Positions 16,553-25,223 of a DNA stretch of 52,941 nucleotides are shown here, piece after piece. Position 1 is the stretch's first letter. Every line of letters starts with the position of its first letter. The notes beneath the pieces are model-generated. The model was given only the letters and a program-made list of their open reading frames with translations. It was not told where the DNA came from and made no database searches. The DNA is taken from positions 1 through 52,941 of the forward strand of contig SMLU01000002.1 of NCBI GenBank assembly GCA_007859745.1, written 5' to 3'. The position numbers and the translations under genes are program-made. This stretch comes from Phycisphaerae bacterium RAS1. GTDB lineage: Bacteria; Planctomycetota; Phycisphaerae; UBA1845; Fen-1342.

Positions 16553-17656
16553 ATGAGAGTATACGGGACGTGTATCGGACTGCTTCTGGTGTGCACTGCA
16601 GGATATGCCCGCGGCCAGTCGACGCCGGCAGCGCGACCAACACCTGCATACGACGCGGCCGATGCATTGCGCGCTCACGTGCTGGACGTCGCGGCGTCTA
16701 CACAGGACCACCTTCGGGCGCTGCGCGCCGAGTTTGTCGTCGAATATCAGGCGGACCTGCGGCAAGTTCCGGAATCCGTGCTTTCTCTGCAACCTCACCT
16801 GAGGTTCAACGACGGTCATGTTCGCGGCACCATGTCCTGGGCGAAAGACGATGTTCGCGAACGCCTCTTGATTCATTTCGATTTGGATCAGCCCAACGAT
16901 GCGGCGCGCTGGGCATACGAAGACATGCTCTACGTCGATGACGGCAGAATGCTCATCCAGAGCGTCCTGCGTACGCGCCAGAACATCATACTACACTCAG
17001 GCAAAGGTCTGCCCACGCGCACCCCAAGTGACTGGTTGTTCCCGGGCAGCTATCGCTTCGGCTTTGCGGAAATGCGCGCCGACGCCGCTTGGACGATTCG
17101 CATTACCGATGAGCGCGATGAACGTGTACATCTCAGTTTCTCGCGGCACACTGAGCCGCCGGTTGAATGCACTCTCGATTCCGAGTTCGAGTATGCCGTA
17201 ACCGAATGGAAACAGGCGTTTCCCGAATCGACCTCCATCGTTCGAATTCAGTATCGACGAGATGATCAGGCACGTCCGATAGCCTCGCGCGCCGATTGGG
17301 AGGTGTTCGACTCCGGGAAGACCGCGCCTCGGTGGATCGGCAAGATCCGTGCCAACGAAGTGTGCATTGGATCCCAGCCGCCGGAGTCGTTCCTTTTCCC
17401 TTTCATGCCCGGGCAGATATTCGCCGACAACCGGCCGCTTCACGATGGAAGCGGCGACGTCCGGCTGATGAAGGTGGACGCATACGGTGAACTTCAGCCG
17501 CGGCAGCCGATGCAACCCCCTCACGGGCCGTCGAAACGCCGGCCGTTGGGTGCAAGCACGCCGGCGTTCTCGGCGACGATTCTCGTCGGATTCTCGGCCG
17601 CGTTGCTGTGCCTGTCGCGTCGCCCGAAGCGGTCTCCGGTGATTGACCGGCGGTGA
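16553..17656 (+). CDS. exported protein with C-terminal membrane anchor (unknown)
   Basis: 367 residues, ATG preceded by AAGGAG at 9 nt. Signal peptide to about residue 22 (CIGLLLVCTAGYARGQ), then a region beginning LRALRAEFVVEYQADL that resembles LolA-like/outer-membrane lipoprotein-sorting folds often seen in planctomycetes (a loose resemblance). Near the C-terminus a hydrophobic segment (FSATILVGFSAALLCL) followed by RRPKR would place the protein outside the membrane with a short cytoplasmic tail. It follows the Cys-rich secreted protein and may form a small operon with it. No function is assigned. Confidence 0.7.
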   Translation: MRVYGTCIGLLLVCTAGYARGQSTPAARPTPAYDAADALRAHVLDVAASTQDHLRALRAEFVVEYQADLRQVPESVLSLQPHLRFNDGHVRGTMSWAKDDVRERLLIHFDLDQPNDAARWAYEDMLYVDDGRMLIQSVLRTRQNIILHSGKGLPTRTPSDWLFPGSYRFGFAEMRADAAWTIRITDERDERVHLSFSRHTEPPVECTLDSEFEYAVTEWKQAFPESTSIVRIQYRRDDQARPIASRADWEVFDSGKTAPRWIGKIRANEVCIGSQPPESFLFPFMPGQIFADNRPLHDGSGDVRLMKVDAYGELQPRQPMQPPHGPSKRRPLGASTPAFSATILVGFSAALLCLSRRPKRSPVIDRR

Positions 17657-17789
17657 TACTGGGCGGGGCCACAGCACGGGCAATCAGTGCGCGAAACGCC
17701 CGCGAGCGCGGCGCGCGCGGGCGCTTCGGCGGGCTGAAGTCCGCCGTGACACTCTAACGCGAGGGATACCGCGAAGGCCGCGTTGCCCG

Positions 17790-18449
17790 TCATTTTTCCG
17801 CCAGCGCCCTCTCAATCAGCTTGATCATCCCGTCGTCGTCCGGCTTGGTGCGCGGACCGAAGCGCTGCAGGATCTTGCCTTCGCGGCCGACGACGAACTT
17901 CGTGAAATTCCACGGAATCGGCCCGCCGTTCTCGCCCAGCTTCTCTTTGGACGTCAGGTACTTGTACAGCTCGCAGGAATCATCCCCCTTGACTGAGACC
18001 TTCGAAAACAGGTCGAACGTCACGCCATACTCTGACTTGCAGAATTCCTTGATCTCCGGATTCTCGCCCGGCTCCTGTCCGCCGAAGTTGTTGGCCGGAA
18101 ACGCGCAGATGCGCAGCCCCTTGTCCTTGTACTTCGTGTAGATCTCCTGAAGCTGCTTGTACTGCGGCGTCATGCCGCATTCGCTGGCGGTGTTCACCAG
18201 GATGACGACCTGCCCCTTGTAGCGGCCCAGCTCGACGTCCTTTCCGTCGATGTCCTTCATCGTGAATTCGAGCGGTGACGCGGCGGTTTCGGCCGTGACC
18301 GCCTTCTTGGCGCCGCCGGCGGCCGCGGCGGGCGGCTGCGTCGCGGCGGCCGGTTTGTCCTTGGAATCGTCGGCGCAGGCCGCAAGGGCCAGGCAGAACG
18401 CGCATAGTGAAACCGCCAAACGCTGCGAAACGTGGATCGTCTGTCGCAC
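17790..18449 (-). CDS. glutathione peroxidase-family lipoprotein
   Basis: 219 residues. The signal peptide ends in a lipobox ALAAC (Cys25), followed by an Ala/Pro linker, so the enzyme is a periplasmic lipoprotein. The GPx catalytic tetrad is present: Cys91 in NTASECGMTPQY (Cys rather than selenocysteine), Gln125 in NNFGGQEPG, and Trp180-Asn181 in WNFTKF. Cys137 in EFCKSEYG is in the position of the resolving Cys, so it probably uses thioredoxin-like reductants. Start is GTG behind a good GAGGAG. Role: reduction of peroxides in the envelope. It stands alone. Confidence 0.9.
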   Translation of the reverse strand: MRQTIHVSQRLAVSLCAFCLALAACADDSKDKPAAATQPPAAAAGGAKKAVTAETAASPLEFTMKDIDGKDVELGRYKGQVVILVNTASECGMTPQYKQLQEIYTKYKDKGLRICAFPANNFGGQEPGENPEIKEFCKSEYGVTFDLFSKVSVKGDDSCELYKYLTSKEKLGENGGPIPWNFTKFVVGREGKILQRFGPRTKPDDDGMIKLIERALAEK

Positions 18450-18508
18450 GGCTATCTCCTCAATTCGGCCCGTTTAGTCTCAAAAGTCAATCCGGCGCTC
18501 GCCCGCGG

Positions 18509-18594
18509 TCAGAACGCGAAGCGCGAGCGAGCGCGGTCGTGTACGGGGATTTCGAGTCTGTCCACGGCGCGCTCGCTTGCGCTTCGCGTTCTGA
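18509..18594. repeat. dispersed inverted repeat family 3
   Basis: Arm TCAGAACGCGAAGCGCGAGC (from 18509) and its inverse ending at 18594 (GCTTGCGCTTCGCGTTCTGA) with about 30 nt between. It lies between the GPx and hflX genes. Related arms are at 3463-3492 and around 9970/10154. Confidence 0.8.
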
Positions 18595-18606
18595 ATGGGC
18601 GGTTCG

Positions 18607-19965
18607 TTATCCCACATGGCGTACATCCGCGGCCAGGTGATGCAGGTGGTCCAGCACGCGCGGCGCAATCAGCACATCCAGGATCACGCGGCTGTCCTCA
18701 TAACGCCGCTCCAGCACTTCCGCGAATCGCTCGACAAAATCCAGCGCCCGCCCCTCGCGGATCGGCATCGACAGCGTCAGCCGCCGCTGTTCGCCCTGCA
18801 TGCAGCGCTCGACCGCGTCCGCCAGGTGCGGCAGCCCGTCGCCGGTGCGGGCCGAAATCACCAGACCATCCGAGTACTTGTTCCGCAGCGCCGCCAGGTC
18901 GGCCTCATGCGTCGCGTCCGCCTTGTTCAGCACCAGCAGCGTCGGCTTGTCTGCGGCCCCCAGGCTGCCCAGCACCGCGTTGACGGCCGTGATCTGCTGT
19001 TCCACCGCCGGGCTGGACGCATCCACCACGTGCAGCAGCAGGTCGGCGTGAATGGCCTCTTCCAGCGTCGCCCGAAACGAGGCCACAAGATGGTGCGGCA
19101 GATCGCGGATGAACCCGACCGTGTCCGAGAGCAGCGCAAATCGGCCGCCTGCCAGCGGCCAGCGGCGCGTCAGCGTATCCAGCGTCGCGAACAGCTTGTC
19201 CTCTTCCAGCGCCCGCGCCCCGGTGAGGGCGTTCATCAGCGTCGACTTGCCGGCGTTCGTATAGCCCACGAGCGACGCCGTGAAATAGTCTTTGCGCGCC
19301 CGCACCTCGCGCACCTTTCGCTTGTCAATCTGCTCAAGCTGCCGCTTCAGAAATGAGACGCGCTTGCTCACCAGACGCCGGTCGATTTCGATCTGTCGCT
19401 CGCCCGGACCGCGCGTGCCGATGCCGCCCACCGCGCCCACTCCCGTGCCGCCGCCGGCGCCGGCGATGCGCTCCAGGTGCGTCCACATGCCGCGCAGCCG
19501 CGGCGCCGTGTATTCGAGCTGCGCCAGCTCCACCTGTAACTTGGCCTCGTGCGTGCGCGCCCGCCCGGCGAAAATGTCGAGAATCAACTCGCTGCGGTCG
19601 AGTACTTTCCGCAGCGTGCCCCGCTCCAGCTCGCGAATCTGCGAAGGCGAAAGGTCGTTGTCGAAAATCACCACGTCCGCTTCATACGCGTCGGCCCGCT
19701 GACGGATCTCCTCAACCTTGCCCTTCCCCACGTACGTCGCCGGCGCAATCCGCGTCCGCCGCTGCACCACGCGCCCCACCACCGTCGCCCCCGCCGACCG
19801 CGCCAACTCCGCCAGTTCCGCCAACGGATCAGATGAAAACGAGATGCGCTCGGCGACCACGCCGACGAGAATTGCACGTTCCTGGCGGACCCGCAGGTCC
19901 TGGCGGACGTTGACTGACACCCACACATCCCATGCCCGCCGCGCGGGCGTACGCTCGCCCCTCAT
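18607..19965 (-). CDS. hflX: GTPase HflX
   Basis: Ribosome-associated GTPase that rescues or splits stalled ribosomes. The N-terminal HflX domain (AILVGVVAERI, GKGKVEEI, FDNDLSPSQ), the Gly-rich linker with GPGERQIEIDRR, the coiled part, and the GTPase motifs are all visible: G1 GYTNAGKST, G3 DTVGF and G4 NKAD. Length about 440-452 residues, normal for the family. The start is not settled: the ATG at 19965 overlaps a TATAAT hexamer (19964-19969), so if that is a -10 element translation would start at a GTG near 19926, which fits homologues well. It is followed by a repeat and lies convergent to nothing. Confidence 0.92.
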   Translation of the reverse strand: MRGERTPARRAWDVWVSVNVRQDLRVRQERAILVGVVAERISFSSDPLAELAELARSAGATVVGRVVQRRTRIAPATYVGKGKVEEIRQRADAYEADVVIFDNDLSPSQIRELERGTLRKVLDRSELILDIFAGRARTHEAKLQVELAQLEYTAPRLRGMWTHLERIAGAGGGTGVGAVGGIGTRGPGERQIEIDRRLVSKRVSFLKRQLEQIDKRKVREVRARKDYFTASLVGYTNAGKSTLMNALTGARALEEDKLFATLDTLTRRWPLAGGRFALLSDTVGFIRDLPHHLVASFRATLEEAIHADLLLHVVDASSPAVEQQITAVNAVLGSLGAADKPTLLVLNKADATHEADLAALRNKYSDGLVISARTGDGLPHLADAVERCMQGEQRRLTLSMPIREGRALDFVERFAEVLERRYEDSRVILDVLIAPRVLDHLHHLAADVRHVG

Positions 19966-20034
19966 TATACCGCGCAGCCCGCGCCCGACCCGTCGTATTG
20001 CCCCGCCATCGCTGCGCGGGCACTCGTCGGTTTT

Positions 20035-20095
20035 GGGTGCCATGCCCACGGACTCTGCGTGGGCATGCCGACGCAAAGGCCGTCGGCATGGCACC
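20035..20095. repeat. three-way-junction palindrome (repeat family 8)
   Basis: Outer arms GGGTGCCATGCC and GGCATGGCACCC enclose two smaller hairpins, ATGCCCACG/CGTGGGCAT and GCCGACG/CGTCGGC, each with a 7-nt loop. The layout would fold as a cloverleaf-like RNA or cruciform. It sits upstream of hflX. Confidence 0.8.
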
Positions 20096-20158
20096 CTCGG
20101 TTGAAAGCAGACCAGAACTGCCGCACGCGGCGTGCAGCCGGTTTCAGGTTGCCTTCCG

Positions 20159-20257
20159 TCCGAACCCGCCGCGCCAAGCGGCGGGGTGACGTCCCCGGCC
20201 TGCGGGGCACCGCTCGCTGACGATCGTCACCCCGCCGCTTGGCGCGGCGGGTTCGGA
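20159..20257. repeat. PE-1 palindromic repeat, copy 3
   Basis: Arms at 20159-20185 and 20231-20257, nearly identical to copy 1. It fills the space between family 8 and the end of the DUF1569 gene. Confidence 0.85.
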
Positions 20258-20277
20258 CAGACCAGCCCGCGGCGGGT

Positions 20278-20766
20278 TCACCCCGGGACCAGGTACCCCA
20301 GGTGCAGCTCCGCGTGCCGCAAGTTCAGTTGAATGCGATCCGCGTCCGAGAGCGGCCCGAACGCCGGGCTGTGAAATCGCGCCGGCTCGCCTTTCTGAAG
20401 TCGGCGCAGTGCCGCCCGCAGCCGCCGGGCGCCCTCTTGTGTCGTCAGCACCTCGGTGCCGAACGTGCCGTCAGCGGTATTGGGAATTTTCACGCCCTGC
20501 GGCATGCCGTCACGCAGGTAGGCTCTGACCTTGAATTTCAGAATCAACCGGATGAACCACGGCACCTTCATCGGATATCCCTCCCAGCCGTAGTTGATCC
20601 ACGTCGCGAGGTGGCCGAAAACCTGTCCGGTCGTCCAGTTCCCGACGCGCTTCAACCGGCCCTCGGTGTCGGCGGCTTCGATACTGTCAATCTCCGTGAG
20701 CAACTGATCGATCGTGGCGAACCGCAACGCGCGATGCTCTTTCACTTTCGATGTGTCGACGGGCAT
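20278..20766 (-). CDS. DUF1569 (DinB-like) protein
   Basis: 162 residues from the ATG at 20766, which has AGGAGA 7-8 nt upstream. The family pattern is visible: an early helix (TIDQLLTEIDSIEA), GNWTTGQVFGHLATWINYGWEG, and a C-terminal HAELHLGYL. DUF1569 proteins are four-helix DinB-like folds, abundant in planctomycetes, with no known reaction; His residues in the GHLA and RHAELH motifs could bind metal. It is a single gene divergent from the MoaD-MoaE gene. Confidence 0.8.
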   Translation of the reverse strand: MPVDTSKVKEHRALRFATIDQLLTEIDSIEAADTEGRLKRVGNWTTGQVFGHLATWINYGWEGYPMKVPWFIRLILKFKVRAYLRDGMPQGVKIPNTADGTFGTEVLTTQEGARRLRAALRRLQKGEPARFHSPAFGPLSDADRIQLNLRHAELHLGYLVPG

Positions 20767-20820
20767 GGGCCGTCTCCTATTGTCACCGCCGGTGAGGCGC
20801 CGCTTGCTTACGAACGTCAA

Positions 20821-20847
20821 CCCGCCGCTTGGCGCGGCGGGTTCGGA
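20821..20847. repeat. PE-1 single arm
   Basis: One right-hand arm (CCGCCGCTTGGCGCGGCGG core) in the divergent gap between DUF1569 and moaD-moaE; the partner arm is missing. Confidence 0.75.
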
Positions 20848-21008
20848 AAAACGGCCCGGCCGGCGGCGCGTGACAAAAACCGCTCTTACCCACACCTGTC
20901 GGCCGGCGCCGACCGGTCGACGCAGTGTAGCCAGCCCGGTTCGGAATAGAATAGCATTGCTGCCGGACGACGCTCCGCCACGACCTTCGGGGAGGAGTGT
21001 GAGGCGCA

Positions 21009-21032
21009 ATGAGCAGCACAGGTGCGGCATGA
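21009..21032 (+). CDS. seven-codon leader minicistron (MSSTGAA)
   Basis: GGGAGGAG at 20991-20998 is spaced for the ATG at 21009, which opens a seven-codon frame ending in TGA that overlaps the moaD-moaE ATG (ATGA). The larger gene has no ribosome site of its own, so its translation may depend on this peptide by reinitiation. Confidence 0.4.
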   Translation: MSSTGAA

Positions 21033-21724
21033 GCGAATCAGTCGAAGTGCGGGTGCTGCTGTTCGGCGCCGCCGCGGACGTTGTCGGCTGGTCGGAGAAA
21101 ACCTGGCCGCTGCCCAGCGGGGCGCTCCTGGCGGACCTGATTGCGGCCCTGGAATCGGCTCACCCGCGACTGGCCGAAGCCCGCGGCAAGCTCGTCTTCG
21201 CCGTCAATGAGCGCTACGCCGGCCCCGCGACGCCGCTGGCGCCCGGCGACGAGATCGCGGTGATTCCGCCCGTTTCAGGCGGCCAGACCGCTCCGCCCGT
21301 CCTGCCCCCCGCGCGGCTGACGCGCGCCCGTATCGACGTCGAGCGGCTCGCACGCGAGATCGCGGCTACACAGGTCGGAGCCGTCGCGACATTCGTCGGC
21401 TTGGTGCGCGAGGAGCAAGACGCGTCCGGCCGCGCGTTGATCGCACTCGAGTACTCGGCCTATGAACCGATGGCGCTGGTCGAGATGGGCGCGATTGTCG
21501 AAGCCGTCACATCCGCGCGTCCGCTTCACGCCGTGCGGCTGGTTCATCGCCTCGGCCGCCTGGCGATCGGCGAGGCGTCTGTCGCCGCGCTGGTCTCATC
21601 GCCGCACCGTGCTGATGCGTTCGACGCCTGTCGCGAGCTGATAGAAAGACTCAAGCAGTCGGTCCCGATCTTCAAGAAGGAGATCTGGGCCGACGGGGGC
21701 GCCACATGGGTGAACGCCATCTGA
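21029..21724 (+). CDS. MoaD-MoaE fusion (molybdopterin synthase)
   Basis: 231 residues joining both subunits of molybdopterin synthase, which puts the dithiolene sulfurs into precursor Z. Residues 1-85 are the ubiquitin-like MoaD domain ending in IPPVSGG (Gly84-Gly85). Residues about 95-231 are MoaE with GAVATFVGLVRE and the catalytic Lys region FKKEIWADGGATW. In separate MoaD the Gly-Gly must be the free C-terminus for thiocarboxylation, so here it is probably exposed by proteolysis, as reported for mycobacterial MoaX. The end overlaps the next gene by 19 bp. It supplies cofactor to the oxidoreductase of the 24-31 kb operon. Confidence 0.88.
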   Translation: MSESVEVRVLLFGAAADVVGWSEKTWPLPSGALLADLIAALESAHPRLAEARGKLVFAVNERYAGPATPLAPGDEIAVIPPVSGGQTAPPVLPPARLTRARIDVERLAREIAATQVGAVATFVGLVREEQDASGRALIALEYSAYEPMALVEMGAIVEAVTSARPLHAVRLVHRLGRLAIGEASVAALVSSPHRADAFDACRELIERLKQSVPIFKKEIWADGGATWVNAI

Positions 21725-22572
21725 TCGCCGCCGTCGCGCTGCTGCTGCTTGCCGCCGCCGACGGTTGCTCGCGCAACCAGCCGCCGGCGGCAGCGACGTC
21801 ACAGCCGGCAGCGCCAAGCGAAGGCCTGACGCTGCTTACGCCGGGGTGGGACGCGTGGACGCGCGACGAAGCCGTCGCCAGGCTGCCGGACGCCGACGCC
21901 GCCGTCAGCGCCGCCCTGCGCCTTGTTCGACTGGCGGAAATCGAGCCGCTTTGCGCTCCGGCCGACATCACTGACCGCACCGTCCGCCAACTGCGCGTCG
22001 CCTCGCTCGCCGACGCGGGCTGGGCGCTTGGCTTCGCGCCCGGCGCGGCGACCTCTGCAGCGCCGGCTGCGCTGCGGCTCGCGGCCCCGGTGCTGATTGC
22101 CACCGATGGCACAGTCCATCGCATCGCGGAGGGCGCCGAAGAGGAGACCCTGCTCTTGCGCGTTTCCGACCGGCCCGACTCGTATCCTCACCTGCTCGTC
22201 TCCGCGCGACGCGTCTGGCTGGCCGGTCCGCCCCCGCAGGCGGCGCTGCAGTTGCGCCCTGCCGTCCATGTGCGGCTCGGTATCGTCGAAGAAACCGGAC
22301 TTGGCCGGATCGTCGTCCTGTGCCGATCTCCGGCCGGACCGACCGTCGCCGCGCGCTATGCATGGGATGTGTACGAGCAGGTTTTCGTCGGACCGGCCGC
22401 TGAGCGTCTGCCCGATCCTCCCGGCGGTCGATTCGAGCTGGACCTGGACGCCAGCCCACTGCTTCAGCCGGTCGGCGGCGAAATCCCCGAGCCAACGTCG
22501 CAGCCCGCGGCCGAGTTCTTCCCGCGTGGCGTGCCGATTTTCTTCGTCTACCGCTCGCCGGATTGGCGGTAG
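21706..22572 (+). CDS. lipoprotein of unknown function
   Basis: 288 residues. Signal peptide with lipobox-like AAADGC (Cys21), then an Ala/Pro/Thr-rich linker and a mostly beta-rich body without a recognised motif. It overlaps the end of the moaD-moaE fusion by 19 bp and is probably translated with it, but no link to molybdenum is visible. Ends FFVYRSPDWR. A family-2 repeat begins 20 bp after the stop. Confidence 0.65.
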   Translation: MGERHLIAAVALLLLAAADGCSRNQPPAAATSQPAAPSEGLTLLTPGWDAWTRDEAVARLPDADAAVSAALRLVRLAEIEPLCAPADITDRTVRQLRVASLADAGWALGFAPGAATSAAPAALRLAAPVLIATDGTVHRIAEGAEEETLLLRVSDRPDSYPHLLVSARRVWLAGPPPQAALQLRPAVHVRLGIVEETGLGRIVVLCRSPAGPTVAARYAWDVYEQVFVGPAAERLPDPPGGRFELDLDASPLLQPVGGEIPEPTSQPAAEFFPRGVPIFFVYRSPDWR

Positions 22573-22592
22573 CGCCGGTCGCGTTGTGGTCC

Positions 22593-22650
22593 GAGCCGCG
22601 CGCCTGAGCAAGCGGTTCTTAAGCCTCTGCTCCCTCACGGTCGCGGCTCG
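22593..22650. repeat. repeat family 2, single copy
   Basis: GAGCCGCGCGCCTGAGC to CACGGTCGCGGCTCG, matching the unit at 13783. It overlaps the end of the Rhs remnant by a few bases and gives that fragment its last residues. Confidence 0.75.
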
Positions 22651-22904
22651 CCAAGACCGATGCCGGGGGCGAAGCTCTCCGTGTAACGCCGCACAATCCG
22701 CTTCGGCTGCCCGCCGGCGTTGTAGTCGAACCAGGCCTCCTCCAGCAGCGTCTTCTCGTCGTTGACAACCTGGTAGCTCATGAGCCGGTTATTGGCGGTG
22801 TCATACTCCGCCGGCTCGTCGATGTCGTAGACGCACGTCGTCTCGCGCAGGCCGACCGCGTCGAATCTCGTCCGGCGGTTGCCGTTGGCGTCGCCCAAGA
22901 AACC
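22635..22904 (-). pseudogene. Rhs/YD-repeat fragment (second copy)
   Basis: About 87 codons of YD-repeat type (GDANGNRRTRFDAVGLRETT, YDTANNRLMSYQV, WFDYNAGGQPKRIVRRY). It has no proper start and begins directly at the boundary of a palindromic repeat. It aligns with the start of the larger fragment at 23007-24060 (GNRLGRFDAASG, NNRLLGYDE), so it is a paralogous piece, not the continuation of that gene. Confidence 0.7.
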
Positions 22905-22907
22905 ATG

Positions 22908-23030
22908 CCGCCGGACGCTGGGCTTCGAGTACTCAGCCCAGCCTACGCGACTACGCGACTCAGCCCAGCCTACGCGACTTCGAGTACTCAGCCCAGCCTA
23001 CGCGACTCAGCCCAGCCTACGCGACTGATA
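22908..23030. repeat. repeat family 5 array (GCTGGGCT...AGCCCAGC)
   Basis: A hairpin GCTGGGCT-tcgagtactc-AGCCCAGC followed by repeated units CAGCCCAGCCTACGCGACT. The same element is at 24066-24123. It splits Rhs fragments. Confidence 0.85.
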
Positions 23031-24060
23031 CCACCGAGCCCCGAGATGGCCCAACGTAATCGGCGCCGTGCCCGGTGCGCCGTCGAGTACCAGCATGTCC
23101 CGCTCATAGCCATACTCGCCGGCGTAGCCGTAACGCGGAAACCCGCTCGGCAGCGAACCCACCGGCTCGCCGAACGCCGTGTAAGCCACAGCCGGGGGCG
23201 GCTGGGCCACATTTCCGCCCGCGTCCGTCGTCAGCATCGTCGAGCCGACCAGGTCGCCGTGGTAGTAGCGCGTCTCGCCGGTCGAAACCGTCTGCTGCCC
23301 CGCCGCCCCGCCGGCGGGCAGATACCGGGTGCGCTCCACGGGCGGCGGAAACTGCTCCTCGATGCAGTCGGGCACGAAGCCCTCCGGCATCGTCACGCCG
23401 AAATCCGCATAGGGCGTCAGCCCCAGCGTGTCGGTCCAGGGCTGCTCGGCGGTGGTCGGCTTCCAGGTCATCGCTTGCGGCCCGTCCACATACACCGTCA
23501 TCTCGCGCGTCGCGAAACGCGCCCCCATCCCATCATAGTAGAACTCGCGCCCGACGCCCGCCGCCGGCGGCACGCCCGGCGCGCCCGGCCGCGGCTCGTA
23601 GGAGCCCGCCAGCACCTGCCCGCTCGCGTCCACCTTCCAGCGGTCCCACAAGACCCGCCAGAGCTGCCCGCTGCTGGTGTAGTACATCGCCAGGTCGCGG
23701 CGCCAGCGGTACTCCTCGTGCTCGCCGGTCACCGGGTCGGGCGCCGGGTCGAAATCCTTCACGGTGATGTTCGAGGTGTTGCCGTTCTTGCAATAAGTAT
23801 ACCGCACCGTCCGCCGGCGGACGCCGTTTTCAAGCTCGTCGTAGCCCAGCAGGCGGTTGTTCCAGGTCGAGAAGTCGCGGTCATACAGCGGCGGCTCGCC
23901 CGGGCGGCGGATCGGCGGCGGAGGGCGGCACGGCGTCGGCCTGCACGTCGTACCAGTAAACGGTCGACTTGCCGCTCGCCGCGTCGAAGCGGCCCAGGCG
24001 GTTGCCGAGTTGGTCGTAGGTGTACGTGATCAGGCACACGTACGTCGGCTCTCCGAAGGA
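23007..24060 (-). pseudogene. Rhs core remnant, frameshifted and truncated
   Basis: Reads as an Rhs protein from 24060: YTYDQLGNRLGRFDAASG, then a frame change near 23900 (one frame stops after PPPGRAAAV while another continues LYDRDFSTWNNRLLGYDE), then the core YYHGDLVGSTMLTTDAGGNV, YTAFGEPVGS, RYGYAGEYGYE and LGARWYQ, where the frame runs into a palindromic repeat and stops. No start, secretion signal or toxin tip survives. Rhs proteins are large polymorphic toxins or cell-surface proteins; this is a decayed piece. Confidence 0.75.
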
Positions 24061-24065
24061 ACCAC

Positions 24066-24123
24066 GCCGCCGGACGCTGGGCTTCGAGTACTCAGCCCAG
24101 CCTACGCGACTACGCGACTGGGT
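24066..24123. repeat. repeat family 5, second site
   Basis: Carries the same GGACGCTGGGCTTCGAGTAC hairpin as 22908-23030 and sits just before the Rhs fragment starts. 24124-24257 has no clear gene. Confidence 0.8.
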
Positions 24124-24257
24124 ACCCAGAAGGCCGAGCAGAAGGAAGACGATTCCATCCCGGCGTGCTGCCGTGCGAAAAAGGACGGAAAATAACCGGT
24201 GATCACCGACGGGGCGATGGATCGGCGAGCCAAGCACGATTCCGTGCGGCGAAGCCA

Positions 24258-25223
24258 TTATCCCCCAATCGTGATGAGCGGCACATTCTGATTCATCGGT
24301 CCGGCTGGTGCTTTGGCGGCGATCACCTTCGCGAGGATCGCGTCTGCATGTTCGCGGTGCAGGCGAATGCCGTCCCAGGCGTCGAGCAGACTGGCTCGAT
24401 TGCGGTCATGCACACACGGCACGAGCGCGCCGCGGGACGTAAGCCGAATTCGACGGCAGCGCTCGCAGAAGGGACGGGTAGTCGGGGCGATGACCCCGAC
24501 CACGCCGCGCACGTCGGCGCCGTTGACGGCGTAGTCGACAGCGGGCTGGCCGGGCGAATGATGGATCTCGTGCATATGGAAGCGGTTCGCGAGTCGCGCG
24601 AGGATCTCGCCGGCCGGCACGAGGTGCTGGTCGAGGACGTGCGACGAAGGGCCAATCGGCATGACCTCCAGGAACCGCACGACGCAGGTGCGACTCAGCC
24701 CCCACTCGGCGATCGAGACGACTTCGTCGTCGTTGAGGCCCCGCTGCACAACCACGTTGAGCTTCACCGGTGTGAGGCCCGCCTCGATGGCGGCGTCGAT
24801 TCCCGCGAGCGTGCGGCCCAGGTCGCCGCCGCGCGTGACGTGCCGGAAACGATCGGGCGCCAGCGTGTCGAGCGAGATGTTCACGCGCGCCAGGCCGGCG
24901 TCGCGAAGCAGTCGGGCGCGCTGGGAAAGCGCCTGCCCGTTGGTTGTCAGCGTGACCTCGACCAACTCGGGCAACGCCGCAATTCGCCGAACCAGTGATC
25001 CTACCTGCGGATGCAGCAGCGGTTCGCCGCCGGTCACGCGCACGTGGCGAATTCCGTGATCGCGCGCGAGCCACTCCACCGCCTGCACGCCGAATTCGAC
25101 GTCAATCATCTGCGCCGCGTCGACGGAGGGCTTGGACGGAACGCAATAGCGGCAGGCGAGGTTACAGTGGTCCGTGATGGACAGCCGCAGGTGGTCGATC
25201 TGGCGCCCGCATCCGTCGATCAC
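24258..25223 (-). CDS. moaA: GTP 3',8-cyclase-like radical SAM protein (MoaA), copy 1
   Basis: 321 residues from a GTG at 25223 that overlaps the stop of the MOSC gene (GTGA). It has the radical SAM cluster CNLACRYC (Cys20, 24, 27), the SAM loop RVTGGEPLL, SLDTL, the C-terminal cluster site CERCRRIRLTSRGALVPC, and the closing GG needed for catalysis in MoaA. Reaction: GTP to 3',8-cyclo-7,8-dihydro-GTP, first step of molybdenum cofactor synthesis. It is the last gene of the molybdoenzyme operon; a second moaA is at 46310. The two are clearly diverged, so this may be an operon-dedicated copy. Confidence 0.88.
   Translation of the reverse strand: MIDGCGRQIDHLRLSITDHCNLACRYCVPSKPSVDAAQMIDVEFGVQAVEWLARDHGIRHVRVTGGEPLLHPQVGSLVRRIAALPELVEVTLTTNGQALSQRARLLRDAGLARVNISLDTLAPDRFRHVTRGGDLGRTLAGIDAAIEAGLTPVKLNVVVQRGLNDDEVVSIAEWGLSRTCVVRFLEVMPIGPSSHVLDQHLVPAGEILARLANRFHMHEIHHSPGQPAVDYAVNGADVRGVVGVIAPTTRPFCERCRRIRLTSRGALVPCVHDRNRASLLDAWDGIRLHREHADAILAKVIAAKAPAGPMNQNVPLITIGG

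Noticed and set aside
20714-21028. Longer N-terminus of the MoaD-MoaE fusion
   Set aside because: The extra sequence covers a PE-1 arm and promoter-like DNA; MoaD begins naturally at the ATG at 21029.
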